Source: CAYXXZ01 sp050175615
Lineage (GTDB): Bacteria > Pseudomonadota > Gammaproteobacteria > Pseudomonadales > Porticoccaceae
Length of the DNA: 39,321 nt
Assembly: GCA_050175615.1 (NCBI GenBank)
Contig: JBFXIU010000007.1
Span: forward strand, 1-39,321
Reading direction: 5' to 3'
Part shown: positions 23,019-32,407 of the stretch, one piece after another
Layout: each line of letters starts with the position of its first letter
Numbering within the stretch: the first letter of the stretch is position 1
Notes under the pieces: generated by a model
Databases searched by the model: none
What the model was told of the DNA's origin: nothing
What the model saw: the letters and a program-made list of their open reading frames with translations, nothing else
Program-made: the position numbers and the translations under genes

Positions 23019-24140
23019 TTAGACTTGTTTTGAGGGCGCGGCTTCGCTGTTGTCTGTGGCGGTGATTGCCGCCGTTTCTGCGGCTGATTGGGGATCGCCA
23101 GCTTCATGGAAATCCCGGCTGAAAATTTGCCAGAAAACCACAAAGAGCGCAGCGATCAGCGGGCCGATGACAAAGCCGTTGATGCCCACCATCACCAGGC
23201 CGCCGAGGGTGGACAGCAGAACCAGCCAGTCCGGCAGTTTGGTGTCGCGCCCGACGAGAATAGGGCGCAGCACATTGTCGGCAAGGCCAATCACCAGAAT
23301 GCCGTAGGCGGTGAGTACAGTGGCGGAGATCCAGTTGCCGGTGGCAAACAGGTAAATGGCGGCTGGCGCCCACACCAAACCAGCGCCGACGGCGGGAATC
23401 AGTGAGAGCACGGCCATGGCCACGCCCCAAAGCACGGCGGCGGGCAGCCCCAATATCCAGAAAATGATGCCGCCAAGAGCGCCCTGTACCACGGCGACAA
23501 CCAGGTTGCCTTTGATGGTGGCTCTGGTGACTTCGGCAAATTTGGCAAACAGCAGGCGCTCCCGCTCGTCCCCCAGGGGGAGGGCGTGAATCAGCATGTC
23601 TATGAGTTTGCGGCCATCCCTGAGGAGAAAAAAGGTCAGGTAGAGCATCAGCCCCATGTTGAGGAAAAAACTGAAGGTGCTCTGCCCCAGTGACAGCGCA
23701 TGTTGGGCGAGAAAGCGGCTGGTTTTGAGGGCGCCATCGGCGGCATAGCCTTTGAGGCTGTCCATATCCATGCCCAGACGATCCATCAGGGATTGCGCCG
23801 CAGGCAGTGCGCTGTGAATGCGTTCGATAATGGCGCCCGGCTTGATTTCCCCAGAGTCGATGCGCTGGTAAAGGTCAGCCGCCTCCTGGAGGAATGAGGT
23901 CAACACCAGCATCACCGGAATCACCACCACGCAAATACAGGCCAGCAGGGTGACAAGGGCGGAGCTGTTGGGGCGGTGCCCCCACCATTGCTCCAGGCGT
24001 TGGTGAACGGGGAAAAACACCAGGCTGATGGCGCAGGCCCAGAACACCGGGGCGAAAAAAGGTTTCAGCAGGTAGAGAAAGAGGCCGCTGATAATGATCA
24101 GCAGGAGCAGAAAGGTGCGTTGTTCAATCTTTTCGTTCAC
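23019..24140 (-). CDS. AI-2E family transporter (PerM/UPF0118)
   Basis: Polytopic inner-membrane protein of 373 residues with about eight membrane segments. The first pair begins at FLLLLIIISGLFLYLL, followed by FFAPVFWACAISLVFFPV. The family core is seen in GALGGIIFWILGLPAAVLWGVAMAVLSLIPAVG (in parts) and the end segment GGLVMVGINGFVIGPLIAALF. Members include exporters of AI-2 and Na+/H+ antiporters; substrate cannot be told here. Start is GTG at 24140 with GAGG upstream. It lies 108 bases after the dioxygenase gene and 124 bases before the dipeptidase gene, all minus strand, so loose co-transcription is possible. Confidence 0.9.
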   Translation of the reverse strand: MNEKIEQRTFLLLLIIISGLFLYLLKPFFAPVFWACAISLVFFPVHQRLEQWWGHRPNSSALVTLLACICVVVIPVMLVLTSFLQEAADLYQRIDSGEIKPGAIIERIHSALPAAQSLMDRLGMDMDSLKGYAADGALKTSRFLAQHALSLGQSTFSFFLNMGLMLYLTFFLLRDGRKLIDMLIHALPLGDERERLLFAKFAEVTRATIKGNLVVAVVQGALGGIIFWILGLPAAVLWGVAMAVLSLIPAVGAGLVWAPAAIYLFATGNWISATVLTAYGILVIGLADNVLRPILVGRDTKLPDWLVLLSTLGGLVMVGINGFVIGPLIAALFVVFWQIFSRDFHEAGDPQSAAETAAITATDNSEAAPSKQV

Positions 24141-24248
24141 GGTTGCCTCGCAGCTGGGATTCCGTTGCCTGTTGGATGTGTGCCGTGGTTTGTCCGGCGC
24201 ATCGCTGCCAATATACTGTATTCATCCTTTGACGCCTATGCGAGGCGA

Positions 24249-25055
24249 TCACCAGATGAAAAAGCTGGCTTTCATGCCCAGAATGTTGATGGTTTTTTGC
24301 CACTGGGCGGCAGCCCCTGCCGCGCCATAACAAACGTGCAGCGGAATCAGATGTTCTTCTCTGGGGTGGCAAAAGCGGGCGCCGGGCGCCCTCTGCCAGT
24401 TGATAAGCTGTCTGCTGCGCTCTGGTTCGCTAATGTCGGGGTTTGCCAGCAGGGTTGTCAGCCAGTGGTCAAAGGCATTGTTGTGTTCAATACCCTGGGG
24501 TGTTGGCGGGTTGAAAAATGCCTTGAGATTGTGAAATGAAAAGCCGGAGCCAATCACCAGAATATCGTCATTTTTCAGCGCCGCCAGGCCATTGCCAAGG
24601 CGAATATGCTCTTCCGGGTCGAGAGTGTTTTTCAGCGACAGTTGCAGGCAGGGAATATTGGCCTTCGGAAAGAGCATTTTCAGGGGTACAAAGAGGCCGT
24701 GGTCAAAACCCCGTTGTGTATCTATCCTGGCATCCAGCCCCTGATTATTGAACAGGGTGGAAAGCCGTTGGGCAAGGGCGGGATGTCCCGGCGCCGGGTA
24801 GGTGATATCGTAGGATTCTGGTGGAAAACCGTAGTAATCGTAAATGAGCTCTGGCTGTTCGCCGCCGGTGAGGGTGAATACCGACTCCTCCCAGTGGGCG
24901 CTGACAACCACAATCGCCCTGGGTTTAATCAGCAATTCCGGCAGGGTCGCCATCAGCTCGACCATCTCCCGATGACCGCTGTCGCCAAGTAGTGGCAGGG
25001 GGCCGCCGCCGTGGGAGAGAAAGAGAATGGCGCCTTTTTGTTGCCTGTCGTTCAT
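24249..25055 (-). CDS. Class III extradiol ring-cleavage dioxygenase (4,5-DOPA dioxygenase/YgiD-like)
   Basis: 268 residues of the LigB-type family. Metal-binding histidines are expected in LSHGGGP near the N-terminus, in SAHWEES, and in GFDHGLFVPLK. E. coli YgiD cleaves L-DOPA, but the natural substrate is not known. The ATG at 25055 has GGAA about seven bases upstream; a TTG five codons earlier (25070) is less well placed. It is the first gene of the minus-strand run with the AI-2E protein and the dipeptidase, divergent from the MFS gene. Confidence in family is high, in substrate low. Confidence 0.9.
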   Translation of the reverse strand: MNDRQQKGAILFLSHGGGPLPLLGDSGHREMVELMATLPELLIKPRAIVVVSAHWEESVFTLTGGEQPELIYDYYGFPPESYDITYPAPGHPALAQRLSTLFNNQGLDARIDTQRGFDHGLFVPLKMLFPKANIPCLQLSLKNTLDPEEHIRLGNGLAALKNDDILVIGSGFSFHNLKAFFNPPTPQGIEHNNAFDHWLTTLLANPDISEPERSRQLINWQRAPGARFCHPREEHLIPLHVCYGAAGAAAQWQKTINILGMKASFFIW

Positions 25056-25305
25056 GGTGGTTTCCAGCAAAATAGTCGTGGGTGGTGTTGGATTTTGTCC
25101 GCTGGCGAGGTCAAGACTGCAAGCTATAAGTAATTAGTAGACTATTTTCCCCATCTTTGGCGGTGTTATGACCCTCAATACGGCATAATACCAAGACAGC
25201 GGGTGAGTGTTGCCGCTGTTACCTCTGCAATGTTCATCTGTAACTGCATACAGTAACCTTTTAGGTCACCGGGGAAAACAGCCCGTCCCCGCGATTAGTG
25301 AAACT

Positions 25306-26586
25306 ATGTCCAGACTTTCTCCGCCAAAGCCCGCTGGTGATGCGGGCTACAATCCCTGGAAACCGTTGTTTCGCAACGGCCAGTTCCGCTGGTTGCTGGC
25401 GGGCAATGTCACTCTGTTTTTCGGATTTTCCGCGACCTTGTTGTTGCGCTCGTTGCTCGCCTGGCAACTCACCGGCGATGAAATGTCACTGGCCTATATT
25501 AATGTGGTTGCCGCCGCCTGCATGTTTGGCGCCTCGATTTTTTCCGGCGCTATCGTCGATCGCTTCGAGCGGCGCAATCTCATGGTTTATTCCCAGTGGG
25601 TCATTGTGGTCACCGAGGCGGCGGTGTTGGTGTTGCTGGCGATTGACCAGCTCAGTTTCAGCTTTTTGATGCTCAGCGCCATTGCCGCCAGCGGCATGTT
25701 TCCTTTTATTATGCCGGCGCGAACCGCAATGATGGTGGAGACCGTAGGCCGGCCATCCATCAGCAAGGCCAATACCCTGATGAGTGGCGGCATGAACATC
25801 GCACGCATGGTCAGCCCGGCGGTGGTGGGCATTATGGTGGAGTTTATCGGCATTGCGTCCGGATACCTTTTTCTGGTGGTGTTGCACATTTGCTCCCTGG
25901 CCTGTAATTACAAACTCGCTGCCAGTGTCCCAGCTGAGGATTTCTATAGAGGCGCGTTTCTCGCCGAAATTAAAGAGGGTTTCGTCTATATTTTTCGCCA
26001 TCCGTCGCTGGGCATGTGCATTCTCTTCGGCTTGATTCCCGTTCTGGTGGCCATGCCGTTGCAAAACATGATGGTGGTCTTTACCGAACAGGTTTGGCAT
26101 GCCGGTGGCGCCGGACTGGGTATTATGATGGCGGCCACGGGGGTGGGCGGTGTGATTGGCTCCCTGTTGATGGTGTTCCAGAATGACGACAGCCTGGTAA
26201 AACCCATGGTGATCTCGTCACTGATTATGGGTATTTTCCTGGTGATACTTTGCAATATCACCGCATTTCCTTTCGCGGTGCTGATCGTGCTGGGTATTTA
26301 CAGCATGTCTGTTTTTGCCTACACCCATATGCAGACCGGCGTGCAGCTGATGGCGGAAGACCGGGTGCGCGGGCGCATCACCACCATGACCATGATGATT
26401 TTCGGCTTGGCTCCCTTGGGCACCCTGCCCCTGGCCTACGCCACCAAGCATATTGGCGCTGCGTGGGCGACCACGGTTGCCGGGCTGATTCTGGTGGTTG
26501 CGGTGTTGCTGATCTGGATCTATTCCCCGGCGTTTCGCAATATCGACAAAGCGGTGCGCAGTCAGGATAACAGTCACGACAACTGA
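25306..26586 (+). CDS. MFS transporter, EntS-like (MFS_3)
   Basis: 426-residue inner-membrane transporter with roughly 12 hydrophobic segments. The N-terminal region NGQFRWLLAGNVTLFFGFSATLLLRSLLAW (in parts), the loop motif GAIVDRFERRNLMVYSQ between segments 2 and 3, and the second-half repeat QLMAEDRVRGRITTMTMMIFG match the MFS_3 family, which contains siderophore exporter EntS and many uncharacterised exporters. The ATG at 25306 is chosen because the open extension back to 25207 does not look like transporter sequence; no strong ribosome site supports either. The substrate is unknown. The ydbH-ynbE-ydbL set begins 66 bases downstream. Confidence 0.88.
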   Translation: MSRLSPPKPAGDAGYNPWKPLFRNGQFRWLLAGNVTLFFGFSATLLLRSLLAWQLTGDEMSLAYINVVAAACMFGASIFSGAIVDRFERRNLMVYSQWVIVVTEAAVLVLLAIDQLSFSFLMLSAIAASGMFPFIMPARTAMMVETVGRPSISKANTLMSGGMNIARMVSPAVVGIMVEFIGIASGYLFLVVLHICSLACNYKLAASVPAEDFYRGAFLAEIKEGFVYIFRHPSLGMCILFGLIPVLVAMPLQNMMVVFTEQVWHAGGAGLGIMMAATGVGGVIGSLLMVFQNDDSLVKPMVISSLIMGIFLVILCNITAFPFAVLIVLGIYSMSVFAYTHMQTGVQLMAEDRVRGRITTMTMMIFGLAPLGTLPLAYATKHIGAAWATTVAGLILVVAVLLIWIYSPAFRNIDKAVRSQDNSHDN

Positions 26587-26652
26587 TGCCTTGATAGGCT
26601 ATAGGTGCTAGGCTGGCAGAGTCATAACTTTACTGCGATCAAAAGGGCGTCA

Positions 26653-29109
26653 GTGAAAAAGCCGTTGTTCACAAAAAAAGTTTGGCCTGTGGTTCTGGTC
26701 ATCGGCTTGTTGCTGATTGCCGGTGTCGCCATCCTCTATCGCCAAATTCCCGCGCTGCTTGAAAACCGCATCAGATCAGAACTGGCGGTATACGGTGTCG
26801 ACACCTTCAGCCTCGGCCAGCCCTATTGGGGGTTGAGCGGAGCGGGCACAACCGCGCTGCGAATCTCTGGCCATTACGACAACTGGTTGTTTGACATCCA
26901 TATCGACGCCTTGCAGGCAGACTACCATTGGCGAACCCTGCTCGACGGCGAAATTCATTCCCTCTCCGTTGCCAGAATCAATATCAGGGTGGTTGAGGAT
27001 GGCGTCAGTAAAAAAGCCACGGCAGAGCCGCTGAATCCGGAGGCGCTGGTCAAGATCCTGAACGAACTCAATATCCCTGTCGAGGAGGTCGCCATTGAGC
27101 GTGCCAGTCTGGGTGTCCAATGGCCGGGAGGTGGGGCAACCCTGGTGGCTGATGATCTCAGTTTTGACAATAGCGCCAGGGACTTTCGCGGGCATTTCGA
27201 ACTCCGTGGCGAGGGTGAGGATCTCGGCGGGCTGCCCAGTGTTCGCCTCGAAGTGCCGGGCGCCGCCATTGAGGCTGAGGGTAGCGCCGCCATTGACTGG
27301 CTGCCAGCCCTGGCATTTTTTGTCGCAGATGCTGACGGCGAGTTTTTTCGAGGAAATCTCAGCCTGCAAAAACCATCAGCAGCGGACAGCGATGCATACA
27401 GGCTGTTATTCGATGCAGCGATAGACCACGCCAATATGGCGACATTGCTCTCGACAATCCCCGGCATACGCCCTGATGTGCTTGATAGCAGGGGTATTGG
27501 CAGCGAGGAAAAGCTGCCGATTATCGCTGCCAATGTCGCGCTTCAAGGCTCGGTCAATGTGCCGGAACAAATAGATCTGTCGCATAAGGGCTGGTGGCAG
27601 CAGATTAACGCCGAAGCTGCACTTGATGGCCGCATTCACCTTCAGAACCTGCCCCAGCTTGACCTTGTGGGCAGCCAATCAGCGAGCGCCAGCTTCGCCC
27701 TCAGGCTGTTTGCCGCCGCCGGAATCTGGTCTTTAACCATGGAAAAACCGGCAATGCTCGAAAGCCAGCTGCAGACTGCGGCTTTTGCCGATGTTGCCGC
27801 TCAGCTGGGCTGGTCTGGCGCGGTGCCGGTCAATCTCAGTGTGAACATGACCGCGCCTGGGCAGTTCAATGTCACCCCTGACTCCTGGCTGTTTCAGAGT
27901 CCGGCTCTGGACATGAACCTGGCCATTGGCGAGCCGGGTCAGGCGTTGAGCGCAGAAATGGTCATCAATAATCTCCGTATCGACAAGCAAACAGAAGCCC
28001 AGCTTTTCGGGATTATTCGAGCACCCTACGCGGGAAAACAACTGCCGCCGCTGAGATTTACGGCAGTCCTGTCTCAACAGCAGGACAATATTGCCGCCAG
28101 CGGCAATTTCGATGTTGACGATTGGCAGCTGGAAGGGGACTTCAGGGTGGCGGTCGCTGAAAGTATTGTTGTGGGGGGTAGCGCCAGTTTTGCCAGCCTG
28201 GCCACCATTATTGCCTCAGCTGACCGCCTCGGCCTTTATGATGGCGACCTTGAGCTGGTTGCCGGTAAGGCGACGATGAAATTTTCCGCCACCGCCGCGC
28301 CGCAGCAAAAAAATAGCGAAGAGGGCGCAATGGCGCTGGGGTTCAAGGTTGACGTTGACGCCACCCATATCGCAGGTCTTGCCAAAGGCCTTGCTTTTGA
28401 TGGGGTGAACATTCGCGGCGGTGTCGCCAGGAAAGACCTGTGGCGCTCGACCGCCCCCTTTGAGGTTCGTGCCGGGCGGGTCAGTTCCGGTGTCGAGTTG
28501 ACGGATCTCTTCGCCAAAATTCGCCTTAAACCAAGCCGGGCGTTAAGCAGCAGCCACTGGTCTGTGGACAGTTTTAGTGCTCGGCTATTCTCCGGCACGG
28601 TTAAGCTCGCCGAGCCTGCAGCAATTGATGTGCCCTTTGCCGGAAACACTTTGACTATTGAGCTGTCCAAGCTGAAACTGGAGGATATTCTCGCCCTTTA
28701 TGCCAAGCAGGGCGTCGAGGGCACTGGCGCCATCAGCGGGAAAATTCCCCTTGTTCTCGGCAGCGAAGGGCTGAGTATCAGCGACGGCAGTCTGGAAAGC
28801 ATTGAAACCGGCACCATCAGGTTTGCCAACGCCAAGGCGGCGGCGCTCGGAAGCAGCAACGAGCAACTGGCGATGACCATGAGACTGCTGGAAAACTTTT
28901 CCTACGACCGGTTGCGGGTGACAACGAATTTTGAGCCTTCTGGAAAAATGCTTCTCGGTGTACAGTTGTCGGGGAGAAATCCGGCGGAATTTGATGGCCG
29001 CCAGATCAATTTCAATATCAACCTGGAAGAAAACATTTACGATTTGTTCAAGGTATTGCGTCTTACCGATGACATGACCAAAAAACTGGAAAAACGTCTC
29101 CAGCAATAA
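26653..29109 (+). CDS. ydbH: YdbH-family AsmA-like intermembrane lipid transport protein
   Basis: 818 residues with one N-terminal membrane anchor (VWPVVLVIGLLLIAGVAILY) and a long periplasmic body of repeating beta strands, typical of AsmA-like proteins that bridge the envelope. The end region (GKIPLVLGSEGLSISDGSLE, then LENFSYDRLRVTTNFEPSGKMLLGVQLSGRNPAEFDGR in parts) matches the C-terminal domain of YdbH. In E. coli YdbH acts redundantly with TamB and YhdP in moving phospholipids to the outer membrane and partners with the lipoprotein YnbE. Start is GTG 26653, where AAGGG is five bases upstream; the frame opens at 26605. The next two genes are YnbE and YdbL homologues, which confirms the call. 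Confidence 0.92.
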   Translation: MKKPLFTKKVWPVVLVIGLLLIAGVAILYRQIPALLENRIRSELAVYGVDTFSLGQPYWGLSGAGTTALRISGHYDNWLFDIHIDALQADYHWRTLLDGEIHSLSVARINIRVVEDGVSKKATAEPLNPEALVKILNELNIPVEEVAIERASLGVQWPGGGATLVADDLSFDNSARDFRGHFELRGEGEDLGGLPSVRLEVPGAAIEAEGSAAIDWLPALAFFVADADGEFFRGNLSLQKPSAADSDAYRLLFDAAIDHANMATLLSTIPGIRPDVLDSRGIGSEEKLPIIAANVALQGSVNVPEQIDLSHKGWWQQINAEAALDGRIHLQNLPQLDLVGSQSASASFALRLFAAAGIWSLTMEKPAMLESQLQTAAFADVAAQLGWSGAVPVNLSVNMTAPGQFNVTPDSWLFQSPALDMNLAIGEPGQALSAEMVINNLRIDKQTEAQLFGIIRAPYAGKQLPPLRFTAVLSQQQDNIAASGNFDVDDWQLEGDFRVAVAESIVVGGSASFASLATIIASADRLGLYDGDLELVAGKATMKFSATAAPQQKNSEEGAMALGFKVDVDATHIAGLAKGLAFDGVNIRGGVARKDLWRSTAPFEVRAGRVSSGVELTDLFAKIRLKPSRALSSSHWSVDSFSARLFSGTVKLAEPAAIDVPFAGNTLTIELSKLKLEDILALYAKQGVEGTGAISGKIPLVLGSEGLSISDGSLESIETGTIRFANAKAAALGSSNEQLAMTMRLLENFSYDRLRVTTNFEPSGKMLLGVQLSGRNPAEFDGRQINFNINLEENIYDLFKVLRLTDDMTKKLEKRLQQ

Positions 29110-29135
29110 GTGGCATCCCTATAAAGGAAAAGGCT

Positions 29136-29330
29136 ATGAACGGAATAGCAAAAATTTTACTCCTCTGCACAAGCGCTTTTTTGTTGACCGCCTGTACGCC
29201 AACGGTCAAAGTTGAGCCGCCCAGCGAGCCTATTACGATCAATCTCAATGTCAAAATTGATCACGAAATACGCATTAAAGTGGACAAGGAATTGGACAAC
29301 CTGTTTTCAGAAGACAGCGACCTGTTCTAA
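29136..29330 (+). CDS. ynbE: YnbE-like outer-membrane lipoprotein
   Basis: 64-residue lipoprotein. The signal peptide ends in the lipobox FLLTAC (C20) and is followed by TPTVKVEPPSEPITINLNVKIDHEI and a charged tail. In E. coli YnbE (about 61 residues) is an outer-membrane lipoprotein that pairs with the C-terminus of YdbH to complete the bridge. The ATG at 29136 has AAGGAAAAGG just upstream. It starts 26 bases after ydbH and ends 21 bases before ydbL, a compact operon. Confidence 0.92.
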   Translation: MNGIAKILLLCTSAFLLTACTPTVKVEPPSEPITINLNVKIDHEIRIKVDKELDNLFSEDSDLF

Positions 29331-29351
29331 TCCAGATCTGGAGAAATGATG

Positions 29352-29696
29352 ATGAAATTTGCTAAAAATTCTGTATTCGCCGCTTTCAAACTCGGCACCG
29401 CAACGGCGCTGTTAATTTTTGCCTCTTCAGCCTTTGCGCTGGATTTGCATGAAGCCAAAGCCCAGGGGCTGCTGGGTGAAACGGCCAGCGGTTATCTCGA
29501 ACCTGTTGCCGCCAATGCCGAAGCCGCCGCTCTGGCAAAAGAAGTTAACGCACAACGCAAAGCTGAATACCAGCGCATTGCGGCAAAAAACAATATCGCC
29601 ATTAGCGATGTTGAAGCCTTGGCTGGTAAAAAGGCCATTGAAAAAACCCCTGCTGGCCAGTATGTCAAGGTGGGCGGCCAGTGGCAGAAAAAATAA
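29352..29696 (+). CDS. ydbL: YdbL-family (DUF1318) periplasmic protein
   Basis: Short secreted protein of about 114 residues. A signal peptide (FKLGTATALLIFASSAFA) precedes LDLHEAKAQGLLGETASGYLEP, a recognisable start of the YdbL family, and a C-terminal region with TPAGQYVKVGGQWQKK. In E. coli YdbL helps control YnbE assembly with YdbH. Three ATG codons stand in a row at 29346, 29349 and 29352; GGAG at 29340-29343 gives spacings of 2, 5 and 8, so the third is favoured. Confidence 0.92.
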   Translation: MKFAKNSVFAAFKLGTATALLIFASSAFALDLHEAKAQGLLGETASGYLEPVAANAEAAALAKEVNAQRKAEYQRIAAKNNIAISDVEALAGKKAIEKTPAGQYVKVGGQWQKK

Positions 29697-29706
29697 CTCC
29701 GGGTTG

Positions 29707-29724
29707 CGCCCCACAGGCGGGGCG
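29707..29724 (+). promoter_or_regulatory. GC hairpin covering the ribosome site of the Tag-like gene
   Basis: CGCCCC (29707-29712) pairs with GGGGCG (29719-29724). The purine-rich GGGGCGG just before the ATG at 29729 is therefore inside the stem. No T run follows, so it is not a standard terminator for ydbL. It may lower translation of the downstream gene. Confidence 0.4.
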
Positions 29725-29728
29725 GTGA

Positions 29729-30406
29729 ATGCCGGGATCATTCGCGTCAATTTATGAGCGCGCGGCTGCGCGCAAGGGCGGTGAGCAGGAGCTTGCCGCC
29801 CTTGCTGCTGTCAGCCTGAAATCACCGGCGCAACTGGCAAAAATTGACGACAGCCGCTATTTGTCGGCCATGACCAAAGCCATTTTCAGGGCGGGTTTTG
29901 TCTGGAAAGTGATCGACAATAAGTGGCCAAATTTTGAAAAGGCATTCTGGAAATTTAATGTCATGCGCTGCGCAATGATGAGTCCTGACGATGTGGAGGC
30001 GCTCAGTCGCGACACCAGTATTGTCAGAAATCCACAAAAAATAAACACCGTGCCCGCCAATGCCGCCATGATTCTCGACGCCGCCCGCCAGTACGGCTCC
30101 TTTGCCAACATGATTGCCCAGTGGCGCGACGATGATTTTATCGGTTTGCTGGCCTACCTGAACAAGCAGGGCTCAAGGCTCGGCGGCAATTCGGCGCAGT
30201 ACTTTCTCCGCGAAATGGGCAAAGACGGTTTTATTTTAAGTCGGGATGGGGTTGCCGCGCTTATCGGCGCTGGTGTTGTCGACGCCGAACCGAAAAGCAA
30301 AAAAGCCCTGGCGCAGGTTCAGGACGCCTACAACCACTGGCGCCAGGAAACCGGCTTTGGCAATGCCAAAATCAGCCGGATTCTGGCCATGTCGGTGGGG
30401 GACTGA
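29729..30406 (+). CDS. Tag-like (DNA-3-methyladenine glycosylase I family) protein
   Basis: 225 residues. The central part (AIFRAGFVWKVIDNKWPNFEKAFWKF, in parts, then DDVEALSRDTSIVRNPQKINTVPANAAMIL) aligns by eye with E. coli Tag around QQAGLSWITVLKKR and EDVERLVQDAGIIRHRGKI. The N-terminal cysteine and C-terminal histidine/cysteine zinc ligands of Tag are missing, and the position of its key glutamate (LEGQQAGLSW) is not acidic here. So it belongs to a Tag-like subgroup whose activity is uncertain. It follows ydbL by 33 bases and may be read from the same transcript. It is convergent with leuA. Confidence 0.75.
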   Translation: MPGSFASIYERAAARKGGEQELAALAAVSLKSPAQLAKIDDSRYLSAMTKAIFRAGFVWKVIDNKWPNFEKAFWKFNVMRCAMMSPDDVEALSRDTSIVRNPQKINTVPANAAMILDAARQYGSFANMIAQWRDDDFIGLLAYLNKQGSRLGGNSAQYFLREMGKDGFILSRDGVAALIGAGVVDAEPKSKKALAQVQDAYNHWRQETGFGNAKISRILAMSVGD

Positions 30407-30480
30407 TCGGGCGAGCCGCTGCGGAAAGGCAGCACAGAGCCGATTAAAACCTTCCCTGTGCCCGGTTGCGATGAGCCGCC

Positions 30481-32148
30481 TCAGGCCGCCTGTTCCGCTC
30501 TCCGCATTGCCGCCTGATTAATGGCGGACAGCACCGCCGCCAGTGACGCCGAAACCGTGTCTTTGTCCAGCGCAGCGCCGCCAATCCGGCGACCATCAAT
30601 ATTCAATTGCACATAGGCTGCGGCCACCGAATCCGTGCCCTCGTCCACGGCGTGTTCGCTGTAATCGAGAATATTGATCTGGCTGCCGCTGTGCTTGATC
30701 CAGCCGTTGACGAATGCCGACATGGCGCCCTCGCCTTCACCGCGAATAATCTGCTCGACGCCGTTGACGATGATTCGCGCTTCAATACTGTCCCTGTGGT
30801 TGTTGCGGTCGAGGCGATAACCATTGAGCTGATTGCCATTGCTGGTGAAGCGCTCCATAAAAATGCGGTGAATGGTGGCGCTGTCAATTTCACCGCCCTG
30901 GGTTTCGCTGACTTTCTGCACCGCCTGAGACAATTCCACCTGCATCCAGCGGGGTATGCTGAGGCCATAATCGCGCTCAAGCACAAAAGCGACGCCACCT
31001 TTTCCCGATTGACTATTCACTCGAATCACCGCCTGGTAGTCGCGGCCAATATCCCTGGGATCGATGGGCAGGTAGGCCACTTGCCAGTGTTCGCTGTCTT
31101 GCTGAATATGCAGACATTTGCGAATGGCATCCTGGTGGCTGCCGGAAAACGCGGTGTAGACCAGCTCCCCCACCCAGGGGTGGCGGGGATGAACCGGCAT
31201 GCCGGTGCATTCGCTATAGACAGCGATAATTTGGTCGGGACGGGAGAGATCCAGCTTGGGGTCGACACCCTGGCTATAGAGATTCATGGCCATGGTCACT
31301 ATGTCCATATTGCCGGTGCGCTCACCATTGCCGAGCAGCGTGCCTTCAATACGGTCTGCACCGGCGAGCATGCCCAATTCCGCGGCGGCCACCGCGCAAC
31401 CCCGATCATTGTGGGTATGGAGGGAGACAATAATGCTGTCGCGGTGGGAGACATGGGTACAGAAATATTCCACCTGATCGGCAAACACATTGGGCGTGCT
31501 GCTCTCCACCGTCGCGGGCAAATTGATAATGCAGGGCTTTTCCGGCGTTGGCTGCCAGACATCAATTACCGCATTGCATACGTCGACGGCATAATCCCAT
31601 TCGGTGTTGGAAAAGCTTTCCGGCGAGTACTGAAATACCCATTCAGTGTCGGGGTATTTGGCGGCTTCTTCCTTGAGCATGCGCGCGCCCTTGGCGGCAA
31701 TGGCTTTAATGCCGTCGCGGTTGTCCTGAAAAACCCGCTCCCGCTGGACGGTAGACGTGGAGTTGTAGACATGCACCACCGCCCGTTTGACGCCCTTTAA
31801 GGCTTCAAAAGTGCGGGTAATGAGTTCCTGTCGCGCCTGAACCAAAACCTGAACGGTGACGCCGTCGGGAATGCGGTCGTTGTCGATCAGCCAGCGGACA
31901 AAGTCGTAGTCGGGCTGGCTGGCGGAGGGAAAGCCCACTTCAATTTCCTTGATGCCGATGTCCACCAGCAAGGCCCAAAGCTTTTGCTTCTGAGACACGT
32001 TCATGGGTTCCAGGAGCGCCTGATTGCCATCGCGCAGATCCACGCTCGCCCAAATGGGCGCCTGGGTAATCTGATTGTTCGGCCACTGGCGATTGTGCAT
32101 GGGCACAGTCTGGGTGGGGCGATATTTGCGGTGGTCAAAGGTGCTCAT
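30481..32148 (-). CDS. leuA: 2-isopropylmalate synthase
   Basis: First committed enzyme of leucine synthesis, joining acetyl-CoA to 2-ketoisovalerate. 555 residues, the longer type of LeuA (about 550-560) found in Pseudomonas and actinobacteria. The catalytic barrel begins SVDLRDGNQALLEPM, with EIEVGFPSASQPDYDF; metal ligands are in the first motif and in HTHNDRG. The C-terminal regulatory domain (AYVQLNIDGRRIGGAALDKDT) would bind leucine for feedback. Start ATG 32148 has AGGAG seven bases upstream. It is divergent from an Lrp-type regulator over 292 bases; I saw no leucine-codon leader peptide in that gap by eye. Confidence 0.97.
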   Translation of the reverse strand: MSTFDHRKYRPTQTVPMHNRQWPNNQITQAPIWASVDLRDGNQALLEPMNVSQKQKLWALLVDIGIKEIEVGFPSASQPDYDFVRWLIDNDRIPDGVTVQVLVQARQELITRTFEALKGVKRAVVHVYNSTSTVQRERVFQDNRDGIKAIAAKGARMLKEEAAKYPDTEWVFQYSPESFSNTEWDYAVDVCNAVIDVWQPTPEKPCIINLPATVESSTPNVFADQVEYFCTHVSHRDSIIVSLHTHNDRGCAVAAAELGMLAGADRIEGTLLGNGERTGNMDIVTMAMNLYSQGVDPKLDLSRPDQIIAVYSECTGMPVHPRHPWVGELVYTAFSGSHQDAIRKCLHIQQDSEHWQVAYLPIDPRDIGRDYQAVIRVNSQSGKGGVAFVLERDYGLSIPRWMQVELSQAVQKVSETQGGEIDSATIHRIFMERFTSNGNQLNGYRLDRNNHRDSIEARIIVNGVEQIIRGEGEGAMSAFVNGWIKHSGSQINILDYSEHAVDEGTDSVAAAYVQLNIDGRRIGGAALDKDTVSASLAAVLSAINQAAMRRAEQAA

Positions 32149-32407
32149 TGGCTTGCTCCTGGTAATGTAAACGCTGTTGTCTGGTGCTAACCAACCCTGA
32201 TTGGATTGGAGTTGCCCGCTGCCTTTTATCCTTGTGGGATATGGGGTTGAACAGAACCCTTGTGGGGATGTTGCTTCGAGGGCTGACGTCTGCTGTTTTC
32301 AGACAGGGAAAAGTATAGGGGTTTACCCTTGGCAGATGGTTGCGTTTTTATTGCTTAATCACATTATTTTTGATATTAAATTTCACTTTATTTATAAAAA
32401 TTGAAGT

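Noticed and set aside
30607..31800. Plus-strand open frame of 397 codons opposite leuA
   Set aside because: Composition is typical of a complementary-strand shadow (H, A, V, I rich without motifs). leuA itself is certain.
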